64,000 bases of DNA, taken from contig BLLK01000014.1 in the NCBI GenBank assembly GCA_021927905.1, positions 1-64,000 on the forward strand, in the 5' to 3' direction. Position 1 is the stretch's first letter; each line of letters opens with the position of its first letter. A program made the translations under genes and the position numbers. Origin of the DNA: Chaetoceros tenuissimus. Taxonomy: Eukaryota; Bacillariophyta; Thalassiosirophyceae; Chaetocerotales; Chaetocerotaceae. Positions 62,235 to 64,000 of the stretch are shown here, piece by piece. Below the pieces are notes generated by a model. It was given only the letters and a program-made list of their open reading frames with translations. It was not told where the DNA came from and searched no databases.

Positions 62235-64000
62235 ATGCCGAGAAGAATACCCAACCGATACGCGCCTCGACACAAACTTAATCGACGAAGGGGGCAAAAT
62301 GCACAACGATCCTTTCTTCGACACTGTCTATCAAAGCCATGCATCACTATGCTACTAGGAGGAGTTTTTGTCGGATATATCCTCATACCGTTCATGATGG
62401 GATCAATTTTTGAAACACGAAAACCAACTGAACATAAAGATTGGCACCAAGATTCTTCTCAGAACAAGCCATCGTTGCCTTCTCTTCAAGATGGTGAAAC
62501 TTCTATTTCAAAACCAAAACCTCATGAAAGTGTAGTTACTATACGAAAACAAAAATCAAGCCCAAAGATTTCAAATGTAAGAGGAGGCGGTGTCGATACT
62601 CAAGCCGTTGGACATGATAGTGACAAGGAGATGCAGTATGGAACAAATGACGGAGAAGAAATACATGATGAAATAGACGGAGATAATTCTCAACATGAAG
62701 ATCCTCTCCATTCTGATGGTGAGAAATCACCCGATGGAGAAAATGATGGGGAAATTGTCCAAGCAGATGATGAGAAATCATCCGATGAAGAAAATGATGT
62801 CAACAAAGCTGATACAGAGGATACTGATAAAGATGGTGATAGTTTCCACACAGAAAATGCAGCTAACGAATCTGTAGATCATGCTGCTGGCGATGCTACA
62901 GAATATTCTCGATTTGAAATTGATCAAAAGAAGGAAATACATGATGTAACTCAAACACAAGCAGCTATAGCGAAACAAGTAATAGATGATAACGTATTTG
63001 CAACACAATCCATTCCTACTCCAACCACACCATACGTTATGAAAACTGCTCAGTTGCCAGATAGTAAGCGAATGAAAATCATGGTGACTGGAGGAGCTGG
63101 TTTTGTGGGCAGTCATCTTGTTGATAAATTGATGCAAGAAGGTCATGAAGTTGTTGTGATTGACAACTTTTTCACTGGACAAAAGAAAAATATCGAGCAT
63201 TGGCTTCGTCATCCGCATTTCAGGTAAGTGTCTTGTCAACGTCGTTTCATTTTTCCATTTAAATTCTTCTTTCTAACTAAAGTTTCGGCTTGGGGATACA
63301 GCCTCCGTGTACACGATGTCACTGAGCCAATCATGTTGGAAGTAGATCAAATTTATCATCTTGCATGTCCAGCAAGTCCACCTCATTACCAATACAATCC
63401 TGTGAAAACCATCAAAACGTCAACAATGGGAACAATCAATGTGCTTGGGCTTGCTAAGCGTGTCAAGGCAAGAATGCTGCTTTCATCAACTTCTGAGATC
63501 TATGGAGATCCAAAAGAGCATCCTCAGAAAGAATCTTATTGGGGAAATGTCAATACTATCGGCCCTAGGGCATGTTACGATGAAGGCAAACGTGTTGCTG
63601 AAACCATGATGTACAGTTACAAGAATCAAAACGAAGTTGATGTACGTGTTGCGAGAATATTCAACACCTTCGGACCTAGAATGCATCCAAATGACGGGCG
63701 AGTAGTGAGTAATTTTATCATTCAAGCACTACAGAATAAACCAATGACAATTTATGGAGATGGATCACAAACAAGATCATTTCAATATGTCTCTGATTTA
63801 GTGGACGGATTACATGCTCTCATGAACGGAGATTATAATATGCCTGTTAATCTCGGTAATCCAGAAGAATATTCTGTGAAGCACTTTGCAGAAACTATTA
63901 AAGAGATTACAAAGAGTGACAGTGAGATTATGTATCTTGAAAAGACTCAAGACGACCCTACTCAAAGAAAACCAGCTATTGATGTCGCGAAGCAAGAGAT
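62235..64000 (+). CDS. UXS1: UDP-glucuronic acid decarboxylase (UXS), 3' end outside the window
   Basis: Exon 1 62235-63223, intron 78 bp (GTAAGT...GATACAG), exon 2 from 63302 running past the window end. Type II Golgi layout: basic N-terminus, one membrane segment (about 35-56, [20 protein letters not shown]), a ~200-residue acidic stem with repeated [13 protein letters not shown] words, then the short-chain dehydrogenase fold: NAD+ motif [22 protein letters not shown], catalytic YDEGK and [10 protein letters not shown], all as in UXS. The enzyme makes UDP-xylose from UDP-glucuronate for glycan and glycoprotein synthesis. A split Ser codon at the junction ([14 protein letters not shown]) restores the family sequence. 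Confidence 0.95.

Overview
This is a gene-dense nuclear segment of a photosynthetic stramenopile, most likely a diatom; a centric genus such as Chaetoceros is a guess. Three things point there. Several predicted proteins begin with a secretory signal ending in an ASAF-like motif (TEAF/S, SKAF/S, SQAF/S, SMAF/A), the bipartite address for red-algal-type secondary plastids. About 20 introns can be placed; all are GT-AG, 62-117 bp long, mostly with GTAAGT or GTGAGT donors. The gene set combines photosynthetic functions (PAM68, a PAP/fibrillin, an LCIB/theta-type carbonic anhydrase) with ordinary eukaryotic housekeeping. I saw no tRNA, rRNA, CRISPR, retroelement or virus-like coding sequence.

Layout. 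1-5815 is non-coding and dominated by a 563-bp satellite (eight full copies and a partial one, 501-5384) that runs into an older 178-bp tandem repeat. From 6383 to the right edge, genes alternate strands, giving many divergent pairs with roughly 300-750 bp shared promoters and convergent pairs whose ends are as close as 32 bp. In order: paralogue of an HMG-box protein lacking the HMG boxes (+); PPP phosphatase (-); LCIB/theta-type carbonic anhydrase (+); METTL25/GSTCD-type methyltransferase (-); MATE transporter (-); PAP/fibrillin (+); TTC4/CNS1 (-); RAD17 (+); SET-domain protein (+); BolA (-); degenerate seryl-tRNA-synthetase-like protein (+); PSMD9 (+); pfkB sugar kinase (-); importin-7/8 (+); TLDc protein (-); PDZ-ferredoxin (+); PAM68 (-); secreted 2OG-Fe(II) oxygenase (+); unknown four-exon gene (+); RS-rich protein (-); a roughly 0.53-kb MITE with an 8-bp target duplication; full-length HMG-box protein (-); 3,248-residue BEACH-WD40 protein (+); UNC45 (-); LSG1 (+); UDP-glucuronate decarboxylase (+, cut by the window end).

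Functional themes. Plastid and carbon functions (carbonic anhydrase, fibrillin, PAM68, ferredoxin-like protein, plastid-type BolA, possibly the sugar kinase and MATE protein) are mixed with proteostasis (TTC4, PSMD9, UNC45), nuclear transport and ribosome biogenesis (importin, LSG1) and checkpoint signalling (RAD17). They do not form an operon-like pathway. The most unusual items are the seryl-tRNA-synthetase-like protein that appears to have lost its catalytic arginines, the inverted HMG paralogue pair about 35 kb apart of which one copy has a replaced C-terminus, the paired TGACGC/TGACGT elements upstream of the carbonic anhydrase (the motif class that mediates CO2/cAMP control in Phaeodactylum), and the satellite with traces of dimeric higher-order structure.
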